DNA of 64,000 bases from Spirochaetota bacterium (GCA_029562645.1 JAKQUI010000084.1:1-64000); one strand, 5' to 3'. Shown: positions 43,299-52,912, numbered from the stretch's first letter. Notes: generated by a model from the sequence alone, not told the origin. Numbers and translations are program-made.

Positions 43299-44939
43299 CT
43301 AGGAGGAATACTTCTTCGCGAACTCCTCGCGCAGCTTGTACTTTTGCACCTTGCCGCTTGCCGTCATCGGATAACCGGTCACGAATTCCCAGTACTTGGG
43401 GATTTTATGCCGAGCGATCTTTCCGGTGCAAAACTCCACGAACTCCTCGGCCGTCGCCTGCTGCCCGGCCTTGAGCATGATGGCCGCCAGGACCTGCTCG
43501 CCGTACTTCTTGTCGGGGATGCCCACGACATGCACGTCCTGCACCTTCGCGTGTTTAAAGAGGAACTCCTCGATCTCGCGCGGGTAGATGTTCTCGCCGC
43601 CGCGGATGATCATGTCCTTGATGCGGCCGGTCACCTTGAAGTACCCGTTCTCGTCGACCTCGCCAAGGTCCCCCGTGTGCAACCACCCGTCGCGATCGAT
43701 CGCCTTTTCGGTGGCCTCGGGCATCTTGTAGTAGCCCTTCATGACGCACTCGCTGCGCGTCACGATCTCGCCCTGCGTCTTCGGCGGCATGTCCTCGCCG
43801 GTCTCGGGATCGACGATCTTCCCCTCGATGTCGGGCAACAGGCGGCCCACGGTGGAAACCCGCAGCTCCACCGGATCGTCGCGCCGCGTCATCGTCATCA
43901 CGGGCGAGCACTCGGTCTGGCCGAAGGCGATCACCACCTCGGAGCAGTGCATCTTTGTGCGCACGTCGTTCATCGCTTCCACCGGGCAGGGCGCGCCGGC
44001 CATGATGCCCGTACGCAGCGACTTCACATCGTACTTCGCGAAATCGGGATGGCTCATGATGGCGATGAACATCGTGGGCACGCCGTTAATGGCCGTGCAT
44101 CGCTCGTCCTGGATCGCTTTCGCCGCCTTTGCGGGATCGAACGCCTCCAGCACCACCATGGTGGACCCGTGATACACGGAGTTGAGCGTGCTCATCACGC
44201 AGCCGAAGCAGTGAAAGAGCGGGACTTGGATAAGCAACTTGTCCTTCTCCGTCATGCCCATCACGTCGCCCACCATCCGGGCGTTGTTCACGATATTATA
44301 ATGGGTAAGCTCGACCCCCTTGGGAAATCCGGTGGTGCCCGAGGTATATTGCATGTTGATGGTGTCGTGCACGTCGATCGAGCGCTCGCGCGCCGCAAGG
44401 TCCGCGTCTGAGACCGACTCGCCAAGCGCGAGCACGTCGGAGAATCGGTACATGCCGGGGACCGATTCGCGCTTTCCGATATAGACGACATTTTTCACGA
44501 GCGGCAGGTTGTCCGATTTCGTCTGTCCCGGCGCGGTGTTCTCAAGGTTGCGGACCACCTCGCGCGCGATATCGTAGTAATTGGTGTCGCGATGCGAGTC
44601 CATGAGCACCAGGGTCGTCGAGTCCGACTGCTTCAGGATATACTCGAGCTCGTGCGACTTGTAATTGGTGTTCACCGTCACCAGGACCGCGCCAATCATG
44701 CTGAGACCGAACTGCAGGTACACCCACTCCGGAAGGTTCGTTGTCCACACTGAGACGCGCTCGCCGCGCTGGATGCCAAGCGCCATGAAGCCCTTCGCGG
44801 TCCTGACGCAGTTGTCCAGGAACTGCGCGTATGTCTCACGCACCCCGAATTCGGGGCAGATGAGCGCCTCATTGTTGGGAAATTTTCCGGCGGTCTGACG
44901 CGCCAGGTCGCCAATGCTGATTTTTACAAACTCCGACAT
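43299..44939 (-). CDS. AMP-forming acyl-CoA synthetase (fatty-acid-CoA-ligase-like)
   Basis: 546 residues of the ANL superfamily. P-loop YTSGTTGFPKG, motif TGDLGEVDENGYFKVTGRIKD (quoted as GDLGEVDENGYFKVTGR) and the C-terminal catalytic Lys in TASGKVQK. It activates a carboxylic acid to acyl-AMP and acyl-CoA; probably medium/long-chain fatty acids or aryl acids. The start at 44939 follows GGGAGG; an upstream in-frame ATG at 45065 has no support. Possible control by the palindrome at 44994 and the MerR protein. Confidence 0.92.
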   Translation of the reverse strand: MSEFVKISIGDLARQTAGKFPNNEALICPEFGVRETYAQFLDNCVRTAKGFMALGIQRGERVSVWTTNLPEWVYLQFGLSMIGAVLVTVNTNYKSHELEYILKQSDSTTLVLMDSHRDTNYYDIAREVVRNLENTAPGQTKSDNLPLVKNVVYIGKRESVPGMYRFSDVLALGESVSDADLAARERSIDVHDTINMQYTSGTTGFPKGVELTHYNIVNNARMVGDVMGMTEKDKLLIQVPLFHCFGCVMSTLNSVYHGSTMVVLEAFDPAKAAKAIQDERCTAINGVPTMFIAIMSHPDFAKYDVKSLRTGIMAGAPCPVEAMNDVRTKMHCSEVVIAFGQTECSPVMTMTRRDDPVELRVSTVGRLLPDIEGKIVDPETGEDMPPKTQGEIVTRSECVMKGYYKMPEATEKAIDRDGWLHTGDLGEVDENGYFKVTGRIKDMIIRGGENIYPREIEEFLFKHAKVQDVHVVGIPDKKYGEQVLAAIMLKAGQQATAEEFVEFCTGKIARHKIPKYWEFVTGYPMTASGKVQKYKLREEFAKKYSS

Positions 44940-44993
44940 ATGCCTCCCCCTGCACTGATTTGAAATAGAACTGTACGATGCATACTTCGTAAT

Positions 44994-45011
44994 CCAGTTA
45001 ACGTTAACTGG
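44994..45011. promoter_or_regulatory. Perfect 18-bp palindrome upstream of the acyl-CoA synthetase
   Basis: CCAGTTAACGTTAACTGG. It lies 55 bases before the start codon, in the leader/promoter region. A minus-strand TTGACA (45036-45041) may be the -35 box. The core TTAACGTTAA is similar to LiuR-type operators, and a MerR-family gene lies just downstream. The pairing is inference. Confidence 0.6.
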
Positions 45012-45131
45012 CAAGCTTGGGGAGCAAACCGTTTTTGTCAAGGGATAATCCACGATTTTTGTCATTCACGCGGAGGCTTCGGGAGGGGGCGCACATATCC
45101 CCGAGCAATCGCAGCGGCAGCGGGGATGGCG

Positions 45132-45509
45132 CTACAGCGCGGACGGCGCCAGCGCTTCAGAGGGAAGGATCTCGAACAGCGGGTTAACGTGCAGAAAGCA
45201 CATGAAATCGAACAGGGCGTGATTTTCGCAGCGAAGCTTCATCCAGCTTCCATTCCGCACGAGAAGATCTTTCACATGCATCAGGAACCCCACCCCGGCG
45301 GAGCTCATCTCCTGAACATGCGATATATCGATTACGGAGTTAGGATAGCCGTGTCGTGCGAGAATCTTTACAACCTGGTTACAGATGATCGAAGCGTTCG
45401 AAAAGTCGAGATACTCCGAGCATATCTCCACCTCGAGGACGTCCCCCGAGTCGCGCATCGTGACGAATCTACCCATAAATACTCCCGAATCAAGTTCAGG
45501 CACACTCAT
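45132..45509 (-). CDS. STAS-domain protein (anti-sigma-factor antagonist type)
   Basis: 125 residues. The central STAS fold has VIDISHVQEMSSAGVGFLMH, where the SSAG Ser is the usual phosphorylation site. Such proteins act in partner switching with a kinase/anti-sigma factor and a PP2C phosphatase. A SpoIIE-type phosphatase gene is 1.8 kb away at 47291. Two alternative starts exist (45509 and 45476). Confidence 0.85.
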   Translation of the reverse strand: MSVPELDSGVFMGRFVTMRDSGDVLEVEICSEYLDFSNASIICNQVVKILARHGYPNSVIDISHVQEMSSAGVGFLMHVKDLLVRNGSWMKLRCENHALFDFMCFLHVNPLFEILPSEALAPSAL

Positions 45510-45673
45510 GTCGTTCCGCTTATGTATCTCTGTCTATTGTTTTGATCTCGTGCGACATAAATCATTTTCGGCGACATTCGCCAATAATTCGACGCTTGTC
45601 AACAACTAGACATATTTTTTTTACTGACAATTTTTGTCATTTACATATTTCTAATTTTGTTGTTCTTTATAAT

Positions 45674-47140
45674 CTATCGAAACCACTTGAATCGAAGGGC
45701 GGCGATGTTCACGATTTCATCCATGTCGGCGGCGCCCATCTTCTGTTTGATGCGCGAGACGAATTTATCGAGGGTGCCGGGGATCACGTCCATCGCCTTG
45801 CCGATCTCCCGCTTGTGCGCCGGCCAGGACAGGCCGTCGTGAATATATTTCAACAGCTCGATCTCGCGGCCGGAGAGCCGGCTGGTCACGATCCGCAGAA
45901 GCTCCTCCTCGAGCCGCCGCTTGTCCTCTTCGGCGCGCCGCCGTTCGGTGATGTCGCGAATGACCGCGAGATACCCCTCCACGATCCCGCCCGGATCATT
46001 GATGGCCGAAAAGCTCACCTCGACCGGCAACTCGCCGCCGTCGTCCCGCCGGAGGGTGAAGACATTGTTCAGGAAGTAGCTCTGCATGACCCGCGCGAGC
46101 ACCATCCGGCGCCGCAGGTTCGACGCGCGCGCCTTTTCCTTCTCGAACAGGAACGACATGAAGTGGCGCCCGATGAGCTCCTCGCGCCGCTGCCCCAGAA
46201 GCTCGCTCGCGCGGTCGTTGGCCATGATGATGTCCCCATCGGCGTCGAACAGGACGATCGCATCGGGAGAGGTCCGCAGGAGGATCTTGTAGATGCGCTC
46301 GCGCTTCTCCATCGCGCTCTCGATCTCCTTGCGCGCCGTGATGTCGATCGCGTGAAAGACATAGCACATGGCGGCGCCGTGGCATTCGTCCGCGATCATG
46401 GTGATCGCGGCCTCGAAGTGCTTCACGCCCCCCGCGCCGTCCACGAGACGAAACTCCATCCGACGCCGCGGCCGCTGCCCCGCCCGCCGGCCGCCGATCG
46501 CCGCCTCGACGGCCCGCACATCGTCGAGATGCACGATATCGCGGATGCTCTCGCCGATGAGCCCGAAGCTGGCGCGCCCCAGCACCCGCTCGACCGACGA
46601 ACTGGCGTAGAGCACGGTGCCGTCGTGCGCGGTGATCATGATGATCTCGAAGGAATTTTCGATGAGGAGCCGGTAGTACTGCTCCGTCTTGCTGAGGGTT
46701 TTTGCGCTTCGAAGCGACTCATTGACATAGCGGATGATGCCCACGGTGCCGATAAATTTCTTCCCGCGCTCCGGCCCCGGCTTGTACAGGCCGCTCGCGA
46801 AGACCTCGCCCAGGATCGGCTCCCGGTTCGCAGCCGGCGACCGGGGACGCAGCCGCACCCTGAGATTCCGCGTGATCCGCTCATTGGTCCGCCGCTCGTT
46901 GAAAAACTTCGGCTGCCGCGCGGGTTTCCCGACGGTATCGCCGCCGAAATAGATCATGCGGTCGATCGCATCCCGGTCCTCCGGCTGAATGATGGTGTCG
47001 AAATGCTTTCCGATAAGTTCGCGCGGATCATACCCGAGTTCGGCGATGGAGTCGTTCACATACACGAACTCTCCCATGGCGTTTATCTGATACACCACAT
47101 CGGGAAGATTAAACAGAAGTGTTTTATAAAAACGTTCCAT
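45674..47140 (-). CDS. PAS-PAS-PAS protein with LuxR-type helix-turn-helix
   Basis: 488 residues. Three PAS domains (about 1-150, 155-280, 290-410), each followed by the typical ITARKEIE/ITERRRAE linker. A C-terminal DNA-binding domain begins LSGREIELLKYI and ends near MDEIVNIAALRFKW. It is a one-component sensor-regulator with soluble PAS input. The ATG at 47140 follows CAGGTG; the frame extends to 47167. Divergent from the phosphatase gene at 47291, so they share a regulatory region. Confidence 0.82.
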   Translation of the reverse strand: MERFYKTLLFNLPDVVYQINAMGEFVYVNDSIAELGYDPRELIGKHFDTIIQPEDRDAIDRMIYFGGDTVGKPARQPKFFNERRTNERITRNLRVRLRPRSPAANREPILGEVFASGLYKPGPERGKKFIGTVGIIRYVNESLRSAKTLSKTEQYYRLLIENSFEIIMITAHDGTVLYASSSVERVLGRASFGLIGESIRDIVHLDDVRAVEAAIGGRRAGQRPRRRMEFRLVDGAGGVKHFEAAITMIADECHGAAMCYVFHAIDITARKEIESAMEKRERIYKILLRTSPDAIVLFDADGDIIMANDRASELLGQRREELIGRHFMSFLFEKEKARASNLRRRMVLARVMQSYFLNNVFTLRRDDGGELPVEVSFSAINDPGGIVEGYLAVIRDITERRRAEEDKRRLEEELLRIVTSRLSGREIELLKYIHDGLSWPAHKREIGKAMDVIPGTLDKFVSRIKQKMGAADMDEIVNIAALRFKWFR

Positions 47141-47290
47141 CGCACACCTGCGTGTTCGCCACGCCATACAACCTCACGACGCTTCGGAAGAGTACTCCAT
47201 CATACAAACAATGGCAACCATTTTCTCATGGGCCCTTCGGGAAACGGAGCGGCACAGGCTCAAACAAATACTATTTTTTGAGCATAAAAT

Positions 47291-49633
47291 ATGATTTACA
47301 GAACACGTTCTGTGCCCTTCCATGACCACACGCATGAACATGCGTTGCGAACGCCAATGGCACACGTTCTCTCGCTCATCTCATTCACCTCGTTTCTCAC
47401 GCTTCTGTATTTTAGCGTTAGCGTTCTTCGTACGAACCCGCACGCGTACATCAATCGCGGCTTTTTCGCGATGACCATGAGCTGGGTCGTGATCGCGTTC
47501 TCGTACAGCTTCCTGTACAATCCCATCTCGATGGCGCATGTGCCCGTCTGGGTTCGGATCGCCTCGATCGGCTGGTTTCTGGTGCCGGGAACCACACTGC
47601 ACGCGACATTTTTCCTTATCAAGCGCGACCAGATTGGGCTTCACTGGTGGATCTATCCGCTCATGTACCTGCCCGCGTGCGTATATCTCATCGCGGACGC
47701 CGCTTCCGATACGATCGTGCTCGGCCATATCGTGTTCGCGTTCGGCGGGCCGGACGCCGCCGGCGTTCCGTCTCCCTGGTTCGCCGCATTCGTGGCCACC
47801 AGCTTCGTCTACTTCTCGGCAAGCCTCGGGATGATCTTTCACTGGTTCCTGCGGAGCTCACCCGGCGAGGAAAAACGTGTCGCCGGCAGCTTCCTCGCCG
47901 TGGGCCTGCCGGTGCTCGCCGTGGGGACGGTGACGGACGGCCTGCTGCCGCTCATGAAGCTCATCATCGTACCGCCGCTCGCGCCGGTCCTCATCTCGGT
48001 ATGGATCGCCTGGATCTGGCTGGCCATATCGCGCCACCAGGTCCTCGACATCACCCCGGCCGTGGTCAACCGGCAATTCCTCGCCTCCATCGATCGCCAT
48101 CAGATGCTCATGGAGAATTTCATGGACATCGTCTGGACCATGAACCTCGATTTGCGCATCACCTTCACGAGCTCATCATGCCTGCACCTCCTGGGCTACA
48201 CCCCGGAGGAGATGCGGGGGCTCCTGCTCAACGCCTATATCACTCCTGAGAGCTTCGCAAAAAGCGCCTCCCTGCTCGCGAGCGAACTGACAAACGACTC
48301 GCGGTCCGGAAGCGATCCCACGCGGAGCATCAGAATGGACGTGGAGTACATTCGCAAGGACGGGACGACCTTCTGGGCCGAGGTGCACGCCAAATTCATC
48401 CGCAGGGGCGGCGCACCGGTTGGGCTCATCGGCATTTCGCGCGACATATCGTCGCGCCGCCTCGCGGAGGAGCGCCTGCGGCACAGCGAGGAAAAATACC
48501 GCGACCTGGTGGAACACGCGAACGACATCATCTACCACTGCGATATCAACGGCATCACCACCTATGTGAACCCCACAACGGAGCGAATTCTGGGATATGC
48601 GAACGCGGACATGATCGGACGTCACTTCCTCGACGTCATCCCCGCGGAACATCGTAGCGCCGTCGCAGAGCACTACCGCGCCCAGTTCCTCTCGAGAACG
48701 ACCACGACCTACCATGAGGTTCCGGTGGTTTCCCGAGACGGATCGATCGTGTGGTTCGGACAGAACGTCCAGCTTGTCGCCGACGGCAACAATCGCGTCC
48801 AGGGCTTCCAGGGGCTCGCGCGGGACATCACCGAGCGCAAGCGAATCGAGGACCAGCTTCGGAAGCGCACCGAGATCATCGAGCGGGACCTCTCGAACGC
48901 GCAAATCATCCAGCGTGCGATGCTGCCGGAATCGGCGCCCGCATGGGACCGACTGGCGATCGCCTACCGGTATCGCCCCCTCGACAAGATCGGCGGAGAT
49001 TTCTTCTCGTTCACGCACCTCCAGGAGGGGGGCATGGGGGTGTTCATCGGGGACGTTTCCGGACACGGGGTTTCGGCGGCGCTGTTTCTTTCGCTCCTCA
49101 AGGCCGAGACCGACCATGTCTGCCGCGCGCACGGGCTCAAGCCGCATGATTTCATCGAACGGCTCAATGCGAACCTGATTCCCAGCATGCCTCACCATTT
49201 CGTGACCGCGATCTACGGACGCTTTTACGTCAATCCGGACACGGGACGCATCGAACTCAGCTTCGCCAACGGCGGCCACCCGAATCCCATCATCCACCAC
49301 CGGGACTCGGGGATCATTGAGACCCTCGATAGCCACGGACCGGTGATCGGAAAGTTCCCGAACGCCGTCTTCCAGAACATGAAAATTGACCTGCGGCCGG
49401 GGGACCGGGTGTTCTTCTATACCGACGGCATACCCGAAAGCCGCAATGCGCGCAACGAATACCTCGGATTCGACCGACTTCCGTCCATCATCGAATACAC
49501 GGCCAACGCCAATCTCGACGATTCGCTGGAGGCCATCATCCAAACGGTCGGCCGGTTCCGGGGAGGGCTTGCGCAGGAGGACGACATGGTCCTCATCGGG
49601 TGCGAGGTGCGCTCTGGCGGTGCGGATCAGTAG
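47291..49633 (+). CDS. Seven-helix receptor-PAS-PAS-SpoIIE-type serine phosphatase
   Basis: 780 residues. An N-terminal membrane region of seven helices (7TM histidine-kinase type, about 20-255), two PAS domains (about 265-390 and 400-525) and a C-terminal PP2C/SpoIIE phosphatase (about 545-775) with metal-binding blocks IGGDFFSF, FIGDVSGHGVSAAL, ANGGHPNP and FYTDGIPESR. It would dephosphorylate a STAS anti-anti-sigma factor, plausibly the protein at 45132. Starts at 47291 or the ATG at 47357, which is nearer to the first helix. Confidence 0.9.
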   Translation: MIYRTRSVPFHDHTHEHALRTPMAHVLSLISFTSFLTLLYFSVSVLRTNPHAYINRGFFAMTMSWVVIAFSYSFLYNPISMAHVPVWVRIASIGWFLVPGTTLHATFFLIKRDQIGLHWWIYPLMYLPACVYLIADAASDTIVLGHIVFAFGGPDAAGVPSPWFAAFVATSFVYFSASLGMIFHWFLRSSPGEEKRVAGSFLAVGLPVLAVGTVTDGLLPLMKLIIVPPLAPVLISVWIAWIWLAISRHQVLDITPAVVNRQFLASIDRHQMLMENFMDIVWTMNLDLRITFTSSSCLHLLGYTPEEMRGLLLNAYITPESFAKSASLLASELTNDSRSGSDPTRSIRMDVEYIRKDGTTFWAEVHAKFIRRGGAPVGLIGISRDISSRRLAEERLRHSEEKYRDLVEHANDIIYHCDINGITTYVNPTTERILGYANADMIGRHFLDVIPAEHRSAVAEHYRAQFLSRTTTTYHEVPVVSRDGSIVWFGQNVQLVADGNNRVQGFQGLARDITERKRIEDQLRKRTEIIERDLSNAQIIQRAMLPESAPAWDRLAIAYRYRPLDKIGGDFFSFTHLQEGGMGVFIGDVSGHGVSAALFLSLLKAETDHVCRAHGLKPHDFIERLNANLIPSMPHHFVTAIYGRFYVNPDTGRIELSFANGGHPNPIIHHRDSGIIETLDSHGPVIGKFPNAVFQNMKIDLRPGDRVFFYTDGIPESRNARNEYLGFDRLPSIIEYTANANLDDSLEAIIQTVGRFRGGLAQEDDMVLIGCEVRSGGADQ

Positions 49634-50739
49634 ATGATGAGATCGTCGCGATTGACGACCTCGTCGAAATAATTGCTCTCCAGCATGTCGCGGATCTCGT
49701 CCGTTTTTTTCCCCTTGATGAGCTGGAGCTCCTTCGCATTGTAGTTGACGATCCCCTTGCCGATCCGCTCGCCGCGCGCGTCCACGATGTCCACCGCGTC
49801 GCCGAGGTCGAAATCGCCCTGCACGCCGGTGATGCCGCGCGCGAGAAGGGACTTCTTCCGCTCGCGAAGCGCGCGCACGGCGCCGTCGTCGATGATCACG
49901 GTCCCCGCAGCCTTCACGCTGTAGGCGATCCAGCGCTTGCGGCTGGAAAGCGCGCGGTCCCGTCCCACGAAGATGGTGCCGATCTTCTCGCCGTTCATGA
50001 TCCTGCCGAGCACGCCCTCGACGGCGCCGTTGGCGATGATCATCATCTCGCCGGAGCCGATGACGATCTCCGCCGCGCGGATCTTGGTGGACATGCCGCC
50101 GCTCCCGTGCGCGCTCCCCGCCCCGCCGGCGAGATCGCGGATCTCGTCGGTGATATCGAACACCTCTTCGATCGGCTCCGGGTCCGCAAGATCGCGGTAA
50201 AAACCGTCCACGTCGGACAGCAGCACCAAGAGCTCGGCCTCGATGATATTGGCCACATACGCCGAGAGGGTGTCGTTCTCGCCGATCTTGATCTCCTTGA
50301 TGACCACGGAATCGTTCTCGTTGACGATGGGGACCACGCCGAACTCGAGAAGGGCGTTGAAGGTGTGGCGCGCGTTGAGGTAGCGACGGCGGTTTTTCAC
50401 GTCGTCCTCGGTCAGCAGGATCTGGCCGATCTCGAGGCCGGCGGCGTTGAAGCAGGCGCGGTACTGGTCCATGAGGAGGATCTGGCCGACGGCGGCGAGC
50501 GCCTGTTTCTCGGGAATGGTCACGAAATCGCGCCGCCGACTCATCAGCCCCGCGCCGGCGCTAATGGCGCCGGAGGAGACGAGCACCACCTGGTACCCCC
50601 GGCGGACGACCCCGACGATGTCGTTGGCCAGCCGCGCGATTTTCTCGGGCGACAGCACCTCCCCCTCGGTCAGGGACGAGGTCCCCACCTTGACGACTAT
50701 GCGGCGTACGTCTTTAAGCAGCTCCCTGCGGGGCACCAC
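49627..50739 (-). CDS. proB: Glutamate 5-kinase with PUA domain
   Basis: 370 residues. ProB phosphorylates glutamate in proline synthesis. The amino-acid-kinase fold shows KVGTSSLT, VSSGAISAG and NENDSVVIKEIKIGENDTLSA (quoted as NENDSVV), and a C-terminal PUA domain (about 280-365) as in proline-sensitive ProB. The likely GTG start at 50739 lies inside the 3' end of obg (26-base overlap), so the two are coupled. proA is not here. Confidence 0.94.
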   Translation of the reverse strand: MVPRRELLKDVRRIVVKVGTSSLTEGEVLSPEKIARLANDIVGVVRRGYQVVLVSSGAISAGAGLMSRRRDFVTIPEKQALAAVGQILLMDQYRACFNAAGLEIGQILLTEDDVKNRRRYLNARHTFNALLEFGVVPIVNENDSVVIKEIKIGENDTLSAYVANIIEAELLVLLSDVDGFYRDLADPEPIEEVFDITDEIRDLAGGAGSAHGSGGMSTKIRAAEIVIGSGEMMIIANGAVEGVLGRIMNGEKIGTIFVGRDRALSSRKRWIAYSVKAAGTVIIDDGAVRALRERKKSLLARGITGVQGDFDLGDAVDIVDARGERIGKGIVNYNAKELQLIKGKKTDEIRDMLESNYFDEVVNRDDLIIY

Positions 50740-51721
50740 CGGTCTCCAGCAATGAATCTATCACCCGGTAGAGCTCGTCGAGATTGTGCCGGGTCACTGA
50801 CGATATCGATATCACCCGATCGTCCCCGATTTTGTCAATACATTCCCGGAGCGCGTCCGCATCGACCAGGTCCGTCTTGGTGATGACGACGTAGTACGGC
50901 TTGTCGATCATCCGCGGGCTGTACGCGGTGAGTTCGTGCCGCAATAGCTCGAGGTTGTAGGCCGGATCGGCCTCGGTCGCCTCGATGAGATACAGAATGG
51001 CGCGGACGCGCTCGATATGCATGAGAAACGACAGGCCCAGCCCCATCCCACGGTGGGCGCCCTCGATGATGCCGGGGATGTCCGCGATCTTGTAGGCGCG
51101 GCCTTCCTCACGGGCGACCACGCCGAGATTGGGGATGAGCGTCGTGAACGGGTAATCGGCGATCTTCGGCTTCGCGTTGGTAAGCTGGGACAGCAGGGTC
51201 GACTTTCCGGCATTGGGCAGGCCAACCAGGCCCACGTCAGCGATGAGCTTCAGGTTTAGCAGCAGGCGCTTGTCCTCGCCCGGCATGCCCGGTTGCGCGA
51301 AGCGGGGGGATTGATGGGTCGACGATTTAAAGAAGGCGTTTCCCCGCCCGCCGATCCCTCCCGCGGCGACCAGAAAGCGCTGCCCCGTTTCGGTGAGATC
51401 GCATACCAGCTCGCCGCTTTCCTCGTCCATCACCTCGGTCCCCACAGGGACTTTTACCACAAGGTCCTTGCCGTTGCGCCCATGCCGATTGAGCCCCATG
51501 CCGAACTGGCCGCGCTCGGCCTCGTAGGCGCGGTCCTTGAAGAGATGCGAGAGATTGTGATGATTGCTCGACGCCTCGAGATACACGTCGCCGCCCTTCC
51601 CGCCATCGCCGCCGTCGGGCCCTCCGTTGGGAACATACTTCTCCCTGAAGAACGAAACCGAGCCCGGCCCGCCGTCCCCGGCCTTTACGCGTATGACGAT
51701 TGTATCGGTGAATTTTGGCAT
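50714..51721 (-). CDS. obg: GTPase Obg/CgtA
   Basis: 335 residues. Glycine-rich OBG domain (VIRVKAGDGGPGSVSF), then the G domain: G1 GLPNAGKSTLL, G3 DIPGII, G4 TKTD. Obg assists 50S assembly and stress responses. The ATG at 51721 gives the family start (MPKFTDTIVI) but has no clear ribosome-binding site, so an upstream ATG at 51757 cannot be excluded. It follows rplU-prp-rpmA across a terminator, the usual order. Confidence 0.95.
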   Translation of the reverse strand: MPKFTDTIVIRVKAGDGGPGSVSFFREKYVPNGGPDGGDGGKGGDVYLEASSNHHNLSHLFKDRAYEAERGQFGMGLNRHGRNGKDLVVKVPVGTEVMDEESGELVCDLTETGQRFLVAAGGIGGRGNAFFKSSTHQSPRFAQPGMPGEDKRLLLNLKLIADVGLVGLPNAGKSTLLSQLTNAKPKIADYPFTTLIPNLGVVAREEGRAYKIADIPGIIEGAHRGMGLGLSFLMHIERVRAILYLIEATEADPAYNLELLRHELTAYSPRMIDKPYYVVITKTDLVDADALRECIDKIGDDRVISISSVTRHNLDELYRVIDSLLETGGAPQGAA

Positions 51722-51779
51722 GATATTCGTGTATTGTCGACCGCTCCGGACGTCCATCGCGCATCCCGCGCGGGAAACA

Positions 51780-51815
51780 AAAAATCGCGTCCGGATTTGT
51801 CCAGGCGCGATTTTT
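51780..51815. terminator. Bidirectional terminator between rpmA and obg
   Basis: AAAAATCGCG and CGCGATTTTT arms flank a partly paired CCGGA/TCC interior. On the minus strand it ends in a T-run, as an intrinsic terminator for the rplU-prp-rpmA operon. Confidence 0.8.
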
Positions 51816-51840
51816 CGGTGTGGACGGTCGGGTGGGGGTC

Positions 51841-52101
51841 TTACGGCGCCACAGGATACACCGACACCTTCTTTCGCGTTTTATCCAAGCGCTCGAAGGT
51901 CACGATCCCGTCGATTTTCGCAAAAAGCGTATCGTCCTTTCCAAGACCGACGTTGGTGCCCGGATGAATGCGGGTTCCGCGCTGGCGCACCAGCACCGTG
52001 CCGCCCTTGACGCGCTCGCCGCCGAAGCGCTTCACGCCCAGCCGTTGCGAATTCGAATCGCGCCCGTTCCGTGTTGAACCGCCGCCTTTTTTATGTGCCA
52101 T
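51841..52101 (-). CDS. rpmA: 50S ribosomal protein L27
   Basis: 86 residues starting [16 protein letters not shown], the normal mature N-terminus that reaches the peptidyl-transferase centre. There is no Firmicutes-type cleavable extension, and the codons upstream in frame offer no start. GAGGTG precedes the ATG. Confidence 0.98.
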   Translation of the reverse strand: MAHKKGGGSTRNGRDSNSQRLGVKRFGGERVKGGTVLVRQRGTRIHPGTNVGLGKDDTLFAKIDGIVTFERLDKTRKKVSVYPVAP

Positions 52102-52103
52102 GA

Positions 52104-52463
52104 TTACACCTCGCAGTCGAAATCTATCGTTATGCTCTCCGGATGAAGCCGCCTGACCTCATCCAGTCCGATCATCATCGTTCGTACAATGACCTGAAGG
52201 TCCCTGAGCGCTTCCGGGCCAAGGCCCGCGACATGCACGCTCGTCTCCAGAACCCCCTCGCGCTGCGTCACGTCCTGGCTGACGCCGGCGACCCTGGTGA
52301 TCGCCGCCACCGCCGTTTGCGCGATGGCCGATATCGCCGCGCAGACGACATCGCTCCCCTTCGCCGCTCGGCCCGCATGCCCCTGCACGCTGAAGCCAAC
52401 GTCCGATCCGCCCCCGCGCACCCCGCCCTCGGGGGTCATGTTGCGGAAATGGACTGCGACCAC
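52104..52463 (-). CDS. prp: Ribosomal-processing cysteine protease Prp-like protein
   Basis: 119 residues, the YsxB/Prp family always found between rplU and rpmA. Catalytic His in GHAG and Cys in SDVVCAAIS are both kept. In Firmicutes Prp removes the N-terminal extension of L27; here L27 lacks that extension, so the present role must differ or be vestigial. Two bases from rpmA. Confidence 0.93.
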   Translation of the reverse strand: MVAVHFRNMTPEGGVRGGGSDVGFSVQGHAGRAAKGSDVVCAAISAIAQTAVAAITRVAGVSQDVTQREGVLETSVHVAGLGPEALRDLQVIVRTMMIGLDEVRRLHPESITIDFDCEV

Positions 52464-52466
52464 GCC

Positions 52467-52778
52467 TTACTGAACGGCGATCTCGCCGATCTTGAGCCTC
52501 GTGAGCTCGGCCCGCTCGCCCTTGGTGCGGGTGTAGTTTTTGCGTTTCTTGAACTTCACCCCGACGACCTTCTTGCCCTTGATCCCGCCAAGCACCGTGG
52601 CGCTGATCTTCACATTGCTGAGATACGGCTGACCCACCATGACGGTGTCGCCGTTGGCGCACAAAAGCACCTTGTCGATGGTCATCGTATCGGCGCCTAC
52701 ATCAAGCCGGTCCACCTCAATGGTCTTGTCCTTCTCGACCCTATATTGCTTGCCGCTGATCTCCACTATTGCATACAT
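52467..52778 (-). CDS. rplU: 50S ribosomal protein L21
   Basis: 103 residues with the family start MYAIVEISGKQYRVE and the signature VKFKKRKNYTRTKGER (quoted in part: KKRKNYTR). First gene of rplU-prp-rpmA. The 60 bases before it separate it from the tRNA gene; no leader structure was recognised. Confidence 0.97.
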   Translation of the reverse strand: MYAIVEISGKQYRVEKDKTIEVDRLDVGADTMTIDKVLLCANGDTVMVGQPYLSNVKISATVLGGIKGKKVVGVKFKKRKNYTRTKGERAELTRLKIGEIAVQ

Positions 52779-52838
52779 GCGTTTCGTCCCTTATCCGATT
52801 GATGTTTCGCGCGTTCCCGTGAGCACATGCGAACAGTG

Positions 52839-52912
52839 TGGGCCCACATGGAATTGAACCATGGACCTACTGATTATGAGTCAGCCGCTCTAACCGACTG
52901 AGCTATGGGCCC
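52839..52912 (-). tRNA. tRNA with CAU anticodon (elongator Met, or Ile2)
   Basis: A complete 74-base cloverleaf. Acceptor stem GGGCCCA/TGGGCCC with discriminator A, D arm GCTC/GAGC, anticodon arm GCTGA-CTCATAA-TCAGT and T arm CATGG-TTCAATT-CCATG. CCA is not encoded. The anticodon CAU leaves two identities: elongator Met, or Ile2 if TilS modifies C34. It is not initiator Met, as the three G-C pairs below the anticodon are absent. Confidence 0.95.
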
